A DNA stretch of 10,458 bases from Candidatus Aenigmatarchaeota archaeon (lineage in GTDB: Archaea > Aenigmatarchaeota > Aenigmatarchaeia > QMZP01). Numbering within the stretch: position 1 is the stretch's first letter; each line of letters opens with the position of its first letter. Under the pieces are notes generated by a model that ran no database searches, had not been told where the DNA came from, and worked only from the letters and a program-made list of their open reading frames with translations. The position numbers and the translations under genes are program-made. Location of the stretch: the NCBI GenBank assembly GCA_016202785.1, contig JACQOC010000006.1, positions 1 to 10,458 on the forward strand, written 5' to 3'. Below, piece by piece: positions 1-5,531 of this stretch.

Positions 1-20
1 AAATAAAAATAAAAAAGAAA
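1..20 (-). terminator. Oligo-T terminator after the secreted orphan gene
   Basis: On the minus strand the bases just after the stop codon at 27-29 read as an almost pure T tract (TTTCTTTTTTATTTTTATTT). Archaeal RNA polymerase terminates at such U-rich tracts without needing a hairpin. The window edge cuts off anything further downstream. Confidence 0.6.
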
Positions 21-26
21 TCTGCC

Positions 27-500
27 CTATATTGCATTGAAGTTATAGGTGCCATCCATATCGATCACCCGCGCCAGAATAACGTTGTCACTGTTTCTCT
101 TTATCCTGTAGCGCGTTGTGCCGTCATCCCTGGCTTGGAACTCCATTGTGGAATCCACGCCATTGTACATTCCTGTCGCAAAGCAGTGTGTCTGGTAGTT
201 GCTTATTTCCTGGCATGTCGTTATCCTGCCGCTGAACGTGCCTATTATCTGGTATATGCTGCCAGCCTTGCCCTTTATCGATGAGTAGACGTTGCCGCTT
301 CTGACGTTGTCAGATGAATCCGCAAGAAGGCTGCCCTGGAAAACAGATTTTTCCAGCACAAAAGCGGGGAGATTGATTCCCATCAGGGCCGTCACCGTCC
401 CGCCGTTCTGGTTCCACACTGATTGTTTGAACCCGCCGTTGGCAAGGGCTATTCCCGCCAGCAGTAAAACCGCAAAGACAGTCAAAAAAATCTTTTTCAT
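27..500 (-). CDS. Secreted protein of unknown function, 157 aa
   Basis: I do not recognise a family. The first 20 residues form a classical signal peptide: Lys2-Lys3, a hydrophobic core, then ALA before NGG, so cleavage after Ala20 is likely. The mature part is about 137 residues, rich in Gly, Ser, Thr and Asn, with no further membrane segment. It has just two cysteines, Cys96 and Cys106, which could form one disulphide outside the cell. Alternating polar and hydrophobic stretches suggest a beta-rich fold. The ATG start is well supported: the strong site GGGGGTGA ends three bases before it, and a TATA-like TTTAAAAAG lies about 55 bases upstream. An oligo-T terminator follows the stop, so the gene is probably transcribed alone. 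A role at the cell surface is inference from export only. Confidence 0.75.
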   Translation of the reverse strand: MKKIFLTVFAVLLLAGIALANGGFKQSVWNQNGGTVTALMGINLPAFVLEKSVFQGSLLADSSDNVRSGNVYSSIKGKAGSIYQIIGTFSGRITTCQEISNYQTHCFATGMYNGVDSTMEFQARDDGTTRYRIKRNSDNVILARVIDMDGTYNFNAI

Positions 501-503
501 ATT

Positions 504-511
504 TCACCCCC
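504..511 (-). promoter_or_regulatory. Strong Shine-Dalgarno site of the secreted orphan
   Basis: The minus strand reads GGGGGTGA just before AAT-ATG. It contains GGTGA, which pairs with the 3' end of archaeal 16S rRNA, and it fixes the start codon at 498-500. Confidence 0.6.
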
Positions 512-549
512 TCTCCAGTTGAAATCCTATCCGTCTTTTGAGAGGATTC

Positions 550-558
550 TTTTTAAAC
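550..558 (-). promoter_or_regulatory. TATA-like box for the secreted orphan
   Basis: The minus strand reads TTTAAAAAG about 55 bases before the start codon. With the usual archaeal spacing of about 25 bases to the start site, this predicts a leader of roughly 25-30 bases, long enough to hold the Shine-Dalgarno site. The box overlaps the stop codon (553-555) of the possible small gene upstream. Confidence 0.4.
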
Positions 559-696
559 CTGGTCCCAATCCTTCACAAATGCATTACACGGGACATAATC
601 CGGCCTCTGTTTCATCTGTTTGGTTGTTGCCCAGAATACGCTGAAGAACCCGAGAAAAGACTCAGCTGTTTCCTTGCCAATTAATTGGATACTCAA
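553..696 (-). CDS. Possible small protein of 47 aa, TTG start
   Basis: This minus-strand frame lies in the gap between the DUF2182 gene and the secreted orphan. From TTG at 694-696 to TAA at 553-555 it encodes 47 residues, among them the stretches AESFLGFFSVFW, QMKQRPDYVP and FVKDWDQV. The amino-acid mix looks like a real soluble protein, with balanced charges, several Trp and Phe, and one Cys. Against it, there is no ATG near the front, no clear Shine-Dalgarno site, and a stop codon (TGA, 697-699) sits directly before the TTG. It could be a true small gene, or the tail of a decayed longer gene. No family is recognised. It would be read in the same direction as the DUF1326-DUF2182 pair, 10 bases after the DUF2182 stop. 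Confidence 0.4.
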   Translation of the reverse strand: MSIQLIGKETAESFLGFFSVFWATTKQMKQRPDYVPCNAFVKDWDQV

Positions 697-706
697 TCAT
701 GCGGCC

Positions 707-1483
707 TTATGCGTTTAATATGGCGGTGAGTAACAGCCATCCTCCCCATAGCATGAGTCCAAGTCCGCCGGCTTTTGTTGCCCATCTGAATCGCATAAGG
801 TTCTTTTCGGCAAAGACGAAGGCTGTTATAATCGCTATCCAAAGAAGGTTCATCAATCCGGCCGCAAACAGGATGCCCATCAAGAGCCAGCAGCAGCCTA
901 TGCAATAAGCGCCGTGCTTCAGCCCCATCCCAGCAGTGCCGGAATACCCCTCCTTCCAGTTTTCCGTGATAAAATCCAGCGGCGACTGGCATTTTTTCAG
1001 GCAGCTGTTCTTCAGCGGGGAAAACTGGTATATTCCGCCTGCAACGAGGATAATTCCTCCTGTTACGGAATTTACCAACCCCGCCGACATAGAAAATATC
1101 CCAATATAGATCAGGGCTCCCTGAAGAGCAGCGGCGGCTGCGCTAAATGCAACCCAGGCAAAAGCATATCCCGCTGCAAAGACCCAGACAGGGGCAGCCT
1201 CCCTCCTTTCAGATTTCCGTTTCTGGACAACCTTGGAATATATACGGATCATAGGCAATGCAGAAGGTGTCATCATGGCAAACATCATGGCCGTCCACAT
1301 CGCAAACGCCGCACCAAAATCTGCAGTGCTCCACACATCATTCATGGGCATCACTGCATTCGAAACCACAGACGAAGCGGAAACAGAGCTGGAAACGACA
1401 TGCAGCCAGGATGCAGCCAATATTGCTGAAACCCCGGCGAATGTAAGAAAGCCGGATCCTCTGAAAGCCTTAAACAGTCGCAT
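707..1483 (-). CDS. DUF2182 predicted metal-binding integral membrane protein
   Basis: This 258-aa membrane protein carries the hallmarks of DUF2182 (PF09948). They are the Met-rich helix MWTAMMFAMMTPSALPM (residues 62-78), the block YQFSPLK followed by CLKKCQSP (Cys161, Cys165), and HGAYCIGCCWLLM (His190, Cys194, Cys197, Cys198) followed by GLMNLLW and AEK. About six or seven membrane helices can be seen. The Cys, His and Met residues are why the family is thought to bind metal, but its function is not established. The family often sits beside DUF1326 proteins, as here, where the DUF1326 stop is about 30 bases upstream. I chose the ATG at 1481-1483. A GTG two codons earlier (1487-1489) is possible but lies inside a palindrome. 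No Shine-Dalgarno site is visible. A T-rich TTTTAATTT about 25 bases upstream could drive a leaderless transcript. Confidence 0.88.
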   Translation of the reverse strand: MRLFKAFRGSGFLTFAGVSAILAASWLHVVSSSVSASSVVSNAVMPMNDVWSTADFGAAFAMWTAMMFAMMTPSALPMIRIYSKVVQKRKSERREAAPVWVFAAGYAFAWVAFSAAAAALQGALIYIGIFSMSAGLVNSVTGGIILVAGGIYQFSPLKNSCLKKCQSPLDFITENWKEGYSGTAGMGLKHGAYCIGCCWLLMGILFAAGLMNLLWIAIITAFVFAEKNLMRFRWATKAGGLGLMLWGGWLLLTAILNA

Positions 1484-1486
1484 ATA

Positions 1487-1503
1487 CACAAAACAGTTTT
1501 GTG
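1487..1503. repeat. Perfect 17-bp palindrome at the DUF2182 start, possible operator
   Basis: CACAAAACAGTTTTGTG has arms of eight bases pairing perfectly around a single central A. It lies in the 32-base gap between the DUF1326 stop and the DUF2182 ATG, just downstream of a TATA-like T-rich stretch (1504-1512). It has no T tract after it, and a stem this A/T-rich would be weak in RNA, so an operator for a dimeric regulator is more likely than a terminator. Confidence 0.45.
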
Positions 1504-1515
1504 AAATTAAAAGGG

Positions 1516-2154
1516 CTAATGGCTGATAAGCCCTTCTTGTGTGTGTTCAACATATGCAAGGGAGCTGTGGCCGCTTGGGCAGTTGTATTTTATCTCTCCG
1601 AAGCCTTTGTTTATCACAGCTTCTGCCACGTCTGCCACCTTGTATTCCATTCCATGTGGGAGATGGACCTTTATCCTGTGGTCGTCTCCCGTCGCTATGT
1701 TTTTTATCGGCTTTGTGACCGTTTCCATGACCCCCTCGATAAAAACCCTTGCATGCCTTTTTTCAATGTCGCACTCAAACTCTATGGGCAAAAACTTCGG
1801 TTCAAGCATTCTTGACAGCAGTGACGGAACAATCTCAAACCACGGATTTCCAGCTTTGCCGGAGAGTATTGTGAGCAGCGCTTCGCGCTGTTTCTCGGTT
1901 GCACCCGCATCAATAAAGGCCTGCATTGTCCCATTGCCCTCATGCAGTGGGCCTGGCCAGTGGTATTTTGCGGCAAACTTAAGCCCTCGAAGGGGAATAT
2001 CCTCAAAGTTCCCATCCTCTATCTCCATTGCGATCATTCCCTCGCATTTTGTGTTTGTCGGTTTTGACCAGAAGTCGCACGGGCAGCCAGCAGAGCAATT
2101 GCAGTTCTTGATCCATTTCCCCTTCATTCTCCACTTAGGCTTATTCTCTCCCAT
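1516..2154 (-). CDS. DUF1326 family Cys-rich protein
   Basis: This 212-aa soluble protein matches DUF1326 (PF07040). Near the N-terminus it has WRMKGKWIKNCNCSAGCPC, giving Cys18, Cys20, Cys24 and Cys26, with Cys37 soon after. Near the C-terminus Cys192 and His196 lie in CPSGH. The clustered cysteines suggest a metal or redox site, but the biochemical role of the family is not known. It is the first gene of a pair with a DUF2182 membrane protein, a pairing seen in many genomes, so the two probably work together at the membrane. The frame stays open to an ATG at 2209-2211, preceded by GGGAG. I prefer the ATG at 2152-2154 for two reasons: a TATA box (TATAAA, 2183-2188) falls inside the extra codons, and family members begin shortly before the CNC motif. 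GAGG lies three bases before the chosen start. Confidence 0.85.
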   Translation of the reverse strand: MGENKPKWRMKGKWIKNCNCSAGCPCDFWSKPTNTKCEGMIAMEIEDGNFEDIPLRGLKFAAKYHWPGPLHEGNGTMQAFIDAGATEKQREALLTILSGKAGNPWFEIVPSLLSRMLEPKFLPIEFECDIEKRHARVFIEGVMETVTKPIKNIATGDDHRIKVHLPHGMEYKVADVAEAVINKGFGEIKYNCPSGHSSLAYVEHTQEGLISH

Positions 2155-2181
2155 TTTCCTCAAATAATTATTAAGGTTGCG

Positions 2182-2191
2182 GTTTATATGC
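2182..2191 (-). promoter_or_regulatory. TATA box of the DUF1326-DUF2182 pair
   Basis: The minus strand reads GCATATAAAC, a good archaeal TATA box. Transcription would start near 2160, only a few bases before the ATG at 2154, which argues against the longer reading frame that begins at 2211. Confidence 0.5.
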
Positions 2192-2508
2192 TTTCCGTAT
2201 GCATAGCACATGACAACTCCCTAAAACCTGTTTTGGAGCCGGTGCATAGAAAACAAGGCGATATTTTGCTCTGTTGGAGAGCAGAAGGATGCAGAAACTG
2301 TTCCGTATGAGAACAATATTCTCTTGCGGAAGTGGCCTTTCAGATAAAACAATTGCCAGGCATGTCGCGCAGCCCTTGCGGCCTGGTGATATATGCAAGT
2401 GTTTTCACCAAAATGCGGAAGGGTTGCTTTTCGGCCACCGTTCACAGTCCAAATCGCACACTTTCCCTGTCTTTGCTCCCTGTGCAAGTTAGTGAGCACA
2501 AAACCCTC
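2192..2508. other. Divergent spacer without a convincing gene
   Basis: This stretch separates the DUF1326 start from the EamA transporter start. Short open frames exist on both strands, for example a 72-codon plus-strand frame at 2274-2492, but none has a start signal or a recognisable protein. One possible structured element is visible. CCAGGC (2356-2361) can pair with GCCTGG (2381-2386), and inside it CGCA (2368-2371) can pair with TGCG (2377-2380), leaving a one-sided bulge. A small RNA or a long regulatory region is possible, but nothing more can be supported. Confidence 0.3.
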
Positions 2509-2518
2509 TTTTTTATTG
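2509..2518 (+). promoter_or_regulatory. TATA-like box of the EamA transporter
   Basis: TTTTTTATTG is centred about 25 bases before the ATG at 2537. No Shine-Dalgarno site is present, so a leaderless transcript beginning at or next to the ATG is likely. Confidence 0.45.
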
Positions 2519-2536
2519 TCCGCCCTCAAATAACAT

Positions 2537-3409
2537 ATGCGTTCAGACACTCTAAAGGCCTCAGCACTTCTTGTGATAAGCTCCCTGGTGTGGGGCCTTG
2601 CTTGGCCTATAGGCAGGCTACTTGCACTCGACCTTCCGGTGATGAGCATTGCAGCAGCGCGATATGTGCTTGTTGTTGTGCTGTTCTTTGCCTTGCTCAA
2701 GATATTTGAGAAGAAAGTTAGTATACAAAAAAGTTGGGTAAAGCCATTGACAATACTTGGCCTTCTGAACGCAACAATTTACCAGGCCTTCTTTTTATTT
2801 GGAGTGCGCTACACGAGCGCAAGCGACGCTTCGCTCATAATTGGAATATCTCCGGCAGTGGTTTCGATTCTTGCTGTGACCATTGGCGAGACCCTCACGA
2901 AAAACAGACTTGCAGGCCTTGTTCTTGGTTTCACAGGTGTTGCAATAATAGCCACCCTCTCGCCAAACACCGCAGTGCTGGACAGGTTCTTGGGTGATGC
3001 GTTGATAATAGGCGCAGTGCTCTCTCACTCTCTCTACACTGTGCTTCTCAAAAAATTCATGAAAAAGACCGAGATTTCACCGCTAAGAACCATAACATGG
3101 CTCTCATTTTTTGGCCTCATAATGATGGTTCCTTTTGCCGCAATTGAAAGCCCATGGAGTTATGTTTGGTCTCAGACGGCAGCCCTTGACATTATTTACT
3201 TGGCTGTATTCTCTACAGTTGTAGGCTACCTGTTCTTCGTGCACGGCGTGAATATGATAGGCGCCGGCAAAAGCGCCGTGTTCGTGAGCCTCGTCCCGGT
3301 TTTCGGCCTGATATTTTCAGTAATCCTTCTCGGCGAGCAGATAAGCCATTGGCATTTGTTAAGCTTCGCGCTTATTTTTGTAGGAGTTCGCTTGGCTTCA
3401 AAATCCTAA
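2537..3409 (+). CDS. EamA/DMT-family membrane transporter
   Basis: This 290-aa protein belongs to the drug/metabolite transporter superfamily (EamA, PF00892), with the usual length and about ten membrane helices arranged as two EamA repeats (about residues 9-140 and 150-287). Family-type stretches include SSLVWGLAWPIGR near residue 15, GVRYTSASDASLI near 89, and SLVPVFGLIFSVILLGEQ in the second repeat. Members export or import amino acids, nucleosides or other small metabolites, and the substrate cannot be told from this sequence. The gene stands alone on the plus strand, divergent from the DUF1326-DUF2182 pair and convergent with the next gene. The ATG start rests on the TATA-like box 25 bases upstream and on the first helix beginning soon after. 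Confidence 0.92.
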   Translation: MRSDTLKASALLVISSLVWGLAWPIGRLLALDLPVMSIAAARYVLVVVLFFALLKIFEKKVSIQKSWVKPLTILGLLNATIYQAFFLFGVRYTSASDASLIIGISPAVVSILAVTIGETLTKNRLAGLVLGFTGVAIIATLSPNTAVLDRFLGDALIIGAVLSHSLYTVLLKKFMKKTEISPLRTITWLSFFGLIMMVPFAAIESPWSYVWSQTAALDIIYLAVFSTVVGYLFFVHGVNMIGAGKSAVFVSLVPVFGLIFSVILLGEQISHWHLLSFALIFVGVRLASKS

Positions 3410-3419
3410 GTGTTACAAT

Positions 3420-3455
3420 CCTAATTCTTTCTCGAGTTTCTCGTGAGAAATTAGG
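3420..3455 (+). terminator. Imperfect hairpin after the EamA transporter
   Basis: Ten bases after the stop, CCTAATT (3420-3426) pairs with AATTAGG (3449-3455). Inside, CGAG (3433-3436) pairs with CTCG (3440-3443) around TTT. A pyrimidine-rich stretch (CTTTCCCTTTTCTG) follows. This probably ends EamA transcription, although the T tract is interrupted. Confidence 0.4.
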
Positions 3456-3509
3456 CAGTCTACTGCTTTCCCTTTTCTGTAATCAGGCAAGGCCAGATAA
3501 TCTTTCTTT

Positions 3510-3536
3510 GGCATATTGCCTTAATGCCGCCATTAA
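3510..3536 (-). terminator. Two small hairpins after the frameshifted orphan
   Basis: Just downstream of the TAA at 3546-3548, read on the minus strand, are two adjacent inverted repeats. The first has TTAATG and CATTAA arms around four bases (3521-3536), and the second is GGCATATTGCC (3510-3520). Their position fits the end of the transcript of the restored long frame better than the early stop at 3677. Confidence 0.35.
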
Positions 3537-3545
3537 ATATAATCC

Positions 3546-3767
3546 TTAATCTTCCCTTTCTCTCCTCTCTGATAAGCCACAATTGACAAGCAGAACTGCA
3601 TCCATGGCCGGATATAGGTTGTCGTATACCCCCTTCCTCATTGGCTCCTGTGCAAGTTTGCATGCTACATGCCATACTATGCGATCCCATATTTCCTCAA
3701 AAAATCTTCCGTTTTCCACAATATCCTTTCCCCGGCTAGTGATAGTGAAGGTTGTGAAAAACCGCCG
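3546..3767 (-). pseudogene. Frameshifted C-terminal part of the orphan at 4618
   Basis: This minus-strand frame continues the gene that starts at 4618 but is offset by one base. Restoring one T in the T5 run (plus-strand A5 at 3757-3761) joins the two frames into one protein of 357 residues ending at TAA 3546-3548. The restored tail of about 70 residues begins with a wing-like stretch (TTFTITSRGKDIVENG) and continues with FFEEIWDRIVWHVACKLAQ and VYDNLYPAMDAVLL. It reads as a normal helical domain with Cys and Trp. It has no start signal of its own. The split may be a sequencing or assembly error in a homopolymer, a real recent mutation, or a programmed slip. The first is simplest. Confidence 0.6.
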
Positions 3768-4618
3768 AAATAAATTTCCTCCTTTGCTTCCTTTAGCGTA
3801 AGCTCATATTTTTCCGCCAGTTCTTCAGGGCTGAGTATGATTTCCTGCACTATGCAATCGAGCTTCTTGTGCGGAAGGGTCGATGCCTTCAGCTCTTCGA
3901 GAGTTATTGCATTATACTCCGCTCTCACACGGGATAACGAGAAGCCCATTTCTGAACCAAGGAAAGCGATGAGCCCTGCCGCATTATGGCTTGTTATCTT
4001 CATCGGCGCTGGCGCTGGTTTCGCTGCAGGCTCCGATTCTCCGGGATGCAGTGCCTGATAAACAGATTGCCTGATCGAATGCATGAGGGCCGCAAGCTTA
4101 GATTCCTCCTTCAACCTTTCCTTTGCCTGCTTCAAGTAAACTGTTGCATACAAATGAGGGCGCTTTATGCAGGACAGCGGATAGACGTCTTTCGTCTCCC
4201 GGTTCCTATTCTCAACACCTGTAATACGTACTTCCGGCTCTGAAATAGGCGCTGAAATGCCCTCCTCGTCGGCATAGGCAAAGATTGGATCCTCAAAATA
4301 GCCGTCTGACCAGTCTCTAATCCTATGCATTATGTAGGCGAGCGTTTCCCGCGCCTTTTTCACGTTTTCAATTCCCTTGACGGAAGATGATATTTGCGGC
4401 TCTCTGAAAGCCCTTCCCATTGTGAATGAGAACATTCCCTCATAGTCTGCGTGCTTGGCGTCAACCGAAACGTTGATTAGTTTCGAGTCTGGATAGCTGC
4501 TCAGCCGCAGTTCCGACTCCTCAAGTTCCGCATAGTCCAAATCCAGCCTGAACGGATGTGAGTCGATGAAACCCATCGAATAATATTTGCTGGACCTTTC
4601 TGCCGGAGTCAAATCCAT
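3677..4618 (-). CDS. Orphan protein with C-terminal HTH-like region, interrupted by a frameshift
   Basis: As read, the protein has 313 residues, and I do not recognise a family. Residues 1-200 form a soluble mixed domain with no signal peptide or membrane segment. A Pro/Ala-rich linker follows (about 195-206), then a helical region (207-262). Residues 262-285 (LSPEELAEKYELTLKEAKEE) look like a helix-turn-helix. After Phe287 the frame appears to be wrong: a one-base shift at 3757-3761 opens about 70 more residues down to 3546, completing a winged-helix-like end. The start is the ATG at 4616-4618, because GGTGAT lies four bases before it. The open frame extends six codons further to a TTG at 4634-4636, but that has less support. 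The gene is divergent from a TrmB-like regulator and shares a palindrome-bearing promoter with it, so it may belong to that regulator's targets. Confidence 0.65.
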   Translation of the reverse strand: MDLTPAERSSKYYSMGFIDSHPFRLDLDYAELEESELRLSSYPDSKLINVSVDAKHADYEGMFSFTMGRAFREPQISSSVKGIENVKKARETLAYIMHRIRDWSDGYFEDPIFAYADEEGISAPISEPEVRITGVENRNRETKDVYPLSCIKRPHLYATVYLKQAKERLKEESKLAALMHSIRQSVYQALHPGESEPAAKPAPAPMKITSHNAAGLIAFLGSEMGFSLSRVRAEYNAITLEELKASTLPHKKLDCIVQEIILSPEELAEKYELTLKEAKEEIYFGGFSQPSLSLAGERILWKTEDFLRKYGIA

Positions 4619-4622
4619 TTTA

Positions 4623-4628
4623 ATCACC
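4623..4628 (-). promoter_or_regulatory. Shine-Dalgarno site of the orphan at 4618
   Basis: The minus strand reads GGTGAT four bases before ATG, an exact match to the archaeal consensus. It decides the start in favour of 4618 over the TTG and ATG codons just upstream. Confidence 0.55.
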
Positions 4629-4648
4629 ATCATCAAGTGGATAAAACA

Positions 4649-4660
4649 ATATATAAATTA
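4649..4660 (-). promoter_or_regulatory. TATA box of the orphan at 4618
   Basis: The minus strand reads TAATTTATATAT, a strong A/T-only box about 36 bases before the ATG. It places the RNA start near 4630 and leaves room for the Shine-Dalgarno site. The box is nearly symmetric and could also serve the plus strand. Confidence 0.5.
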
Positions 4661-4665
4661 ATGCA

Positions 4666-4679
4666 CTCCTTTTTAGGAG
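4666..4679. promoter_or_regulatory. Candidate operator, CTCC-N6-GGAG, upstream of the first TrmB-like gene
   Basis: CTCCTTTTTAGGAG has five-base arms (CTCCT and AGGAG) around TTTT. Its core CTCC-N6-GGAG is the same as in the longer palindrome upstream of the second TrmB-like gene. It lies between the leftward TATA box and a TATA-like ATATTTTA (4681-4688) centred 25 bases before the regulator's ATG, a good place for a dimeric autoregulator to act on both directions. As RNA, the AGGAGG part could be mistaken for a Shine-Dalgarno site, but it is 30 bases from the ATG. Confidence 0.5.
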
Positions 4680-4680
4680 G

Positions 4681-4688
4681 ATATTTTA
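4681..4688 (+). promoter_or_regulatory. TATA-like box of the first TrmB-like regulator
   Basis: ATATTTTA, preceded by purine-rich GGAGG (possible BRE), is centred about 25 bases before the ATG at 4710. This implies a leaderless transcript, as in the other genes of this part. Confidence 0.4.
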
Positions 4689-4709
4689 GGCATAAGGCCA
4701 AATTAACTG

Positions 4710-5489
4710 ATGGAGAACCAAAACCAGGAGGAATTGGTTCAGATTCTTGCGAAGCTCGGCCTGTCGCGCAACGACGTCCTTGTCTACCTTGCCCTGCTCA
4801 GGTCCGGGAAAGCCGGCTCCGGCCAGATAACCAGGGATTCCGGCCTGCACACCTCACGGGTCCACGAGTCGCTGAACAAGCTGGCCCAGGCCGGCCTGGT
4901 CGCCTATTTTTTCACCACCAGCAAGCGCGTATACCAAGCAGAGAATCCGGAACGGCTGCTGGAAACGGCCAGGGAAATCGAGCAGGAGACCAAACGTGTG
5001 CTGCCACGGCTGCTGGAGATGGGAAAGCAGAAAGAGGAGAAGGTGAACGCACGCCTGTACGAAGGCTACAAGGGCGTGCGCACGGTCTACAATTCCTCAC
5101 TGGAACGGCTTAAGCCGGGCGAGGAGCACTTCGTTTTCTCCGCTTTCGGCGAACCGGACTTCTTCGTTCCGTTCTTCATCAACTGGAACAAACGGCGGGT
5201 GGCGAAAGGCATAAAACTGCGGGTCGTCATCAACGAGGACGCCAAGGAGAAGATCCTGTCCTATGTCAAGGGCCGCCTGGCACGCTATAAAATACTGCCA
5301 AAGGATTTTTCCACCCCGACTTCGACCAACATTTTCGGCAACACGGTCGCCATGGTCGTCTGGCTGGAGAAGCCGATTGCCTTTGTGATTGAAAGCAAGG
5401 AGGCGGCTGACTCCTTCCGCAAGTATTTCGAGATACTGTGGAAGTCGGACATCTTGAGGCCGAAGGCGCGGCCGCAAATCGGACGCTAA
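4710..5489 (+). CDS. TrmB-like transcriptional regulator 1
   Basis: This 259-aa protein has the layout of TrmB-family archaeal regulators. The N-terminal winged helix (about residues 10-77) carries LGLSRNDVLVYLALLRSG, then the recognition part GLHTSRVHESLNKLAQAGLV and a wing ending in KRVYQAENP. A charged helix follows (about 80-112), probably for dimerisation. The C-terminal effector-like domain (about 115-250) includes LYEGYKGVRTVYNSSLERLKPGEE and FINWNKRRVAKGIKL. TrmB proteins bind palindromic operators and respond to small ligands, often sugars, but the ligand here is unknown. The protein is cytoplasmic. A palindrome lies just upstream, and the gene is divergent from the orphan at 4618, so it probably controls itself and perhaps that gene. 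It resembles the second regulator at 6703 in every segment, so the two are likely paralogs. Its G+C content and CTG-rich codon use differ from the genes to its left. Confidence 0.88.
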   Translation: MENQNQEELVQILAKLGLSRNDVLVYLALLRSGKAGSGQITRDSGLHTSRVHESLNKLAQAGLVAYFFTTSKRVYQAENPERLLETAREIEQETKRVLPRLLEMGKQKEEKVNARLYEGYKGVRTVYNSSLERLKPGEEHFVFSAFGEPDFFVPFFINWNKRRVAKGIKLRVVINEDAKEKILSYVKGRLARYKILPKDFSTPTSTNIFGNTVAMVVWLEKPIAFVIESKEAADSFRKYFEILWKSDILRPKARPQIGR

Positions 5490-5531
5490 ATAACCTGCTC
5501 CAACGCTTTGCCCTGGTTGCCCCACCTTTGG

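Noticed and set aside
677..688. Palindrome CCAATTAATTGG
   Set aside because: It is short, A/T-rich in the centre, and about 180 bases from the nearest start downstream. It has no promoter element beside it and lies inside the possible small gene, so chance is a sufficient explanation.
2274..2492. Plus-strand frame of 72 codons in the divergent spacer, with CKCFHQ
   Set aside because: The Cys and His residues drew attention, but there is no convincing promoter or ribosome site, and the sequence does not look selected. It is kept only as a remark in the spacer entry.
2221..2700. Minus-strand open frame of 159 codons across the EamA start
   Set aside because: It overlaps the clear EamA gene, runs through the spacer, and its sequence is a low-quality mix of Arg, Ser and Thr with no family features.
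3460..3690. Minus-strand frame of 76 codons after the short orphan frame
   Set aside because: The neighbouring frame at 3546-3767 is much more protein-like and joins the upstream gene by a single-base shift. This one is its shadow.
4637..5113. Plus-strand frame of 158 codons starting before regulator 1
   Set aside because: It is out of frame with the recognisable TrmB-like winged helix and is rich in Arg, Pro and Gly, as expected for a shifted reading of high G+C coding DNA.
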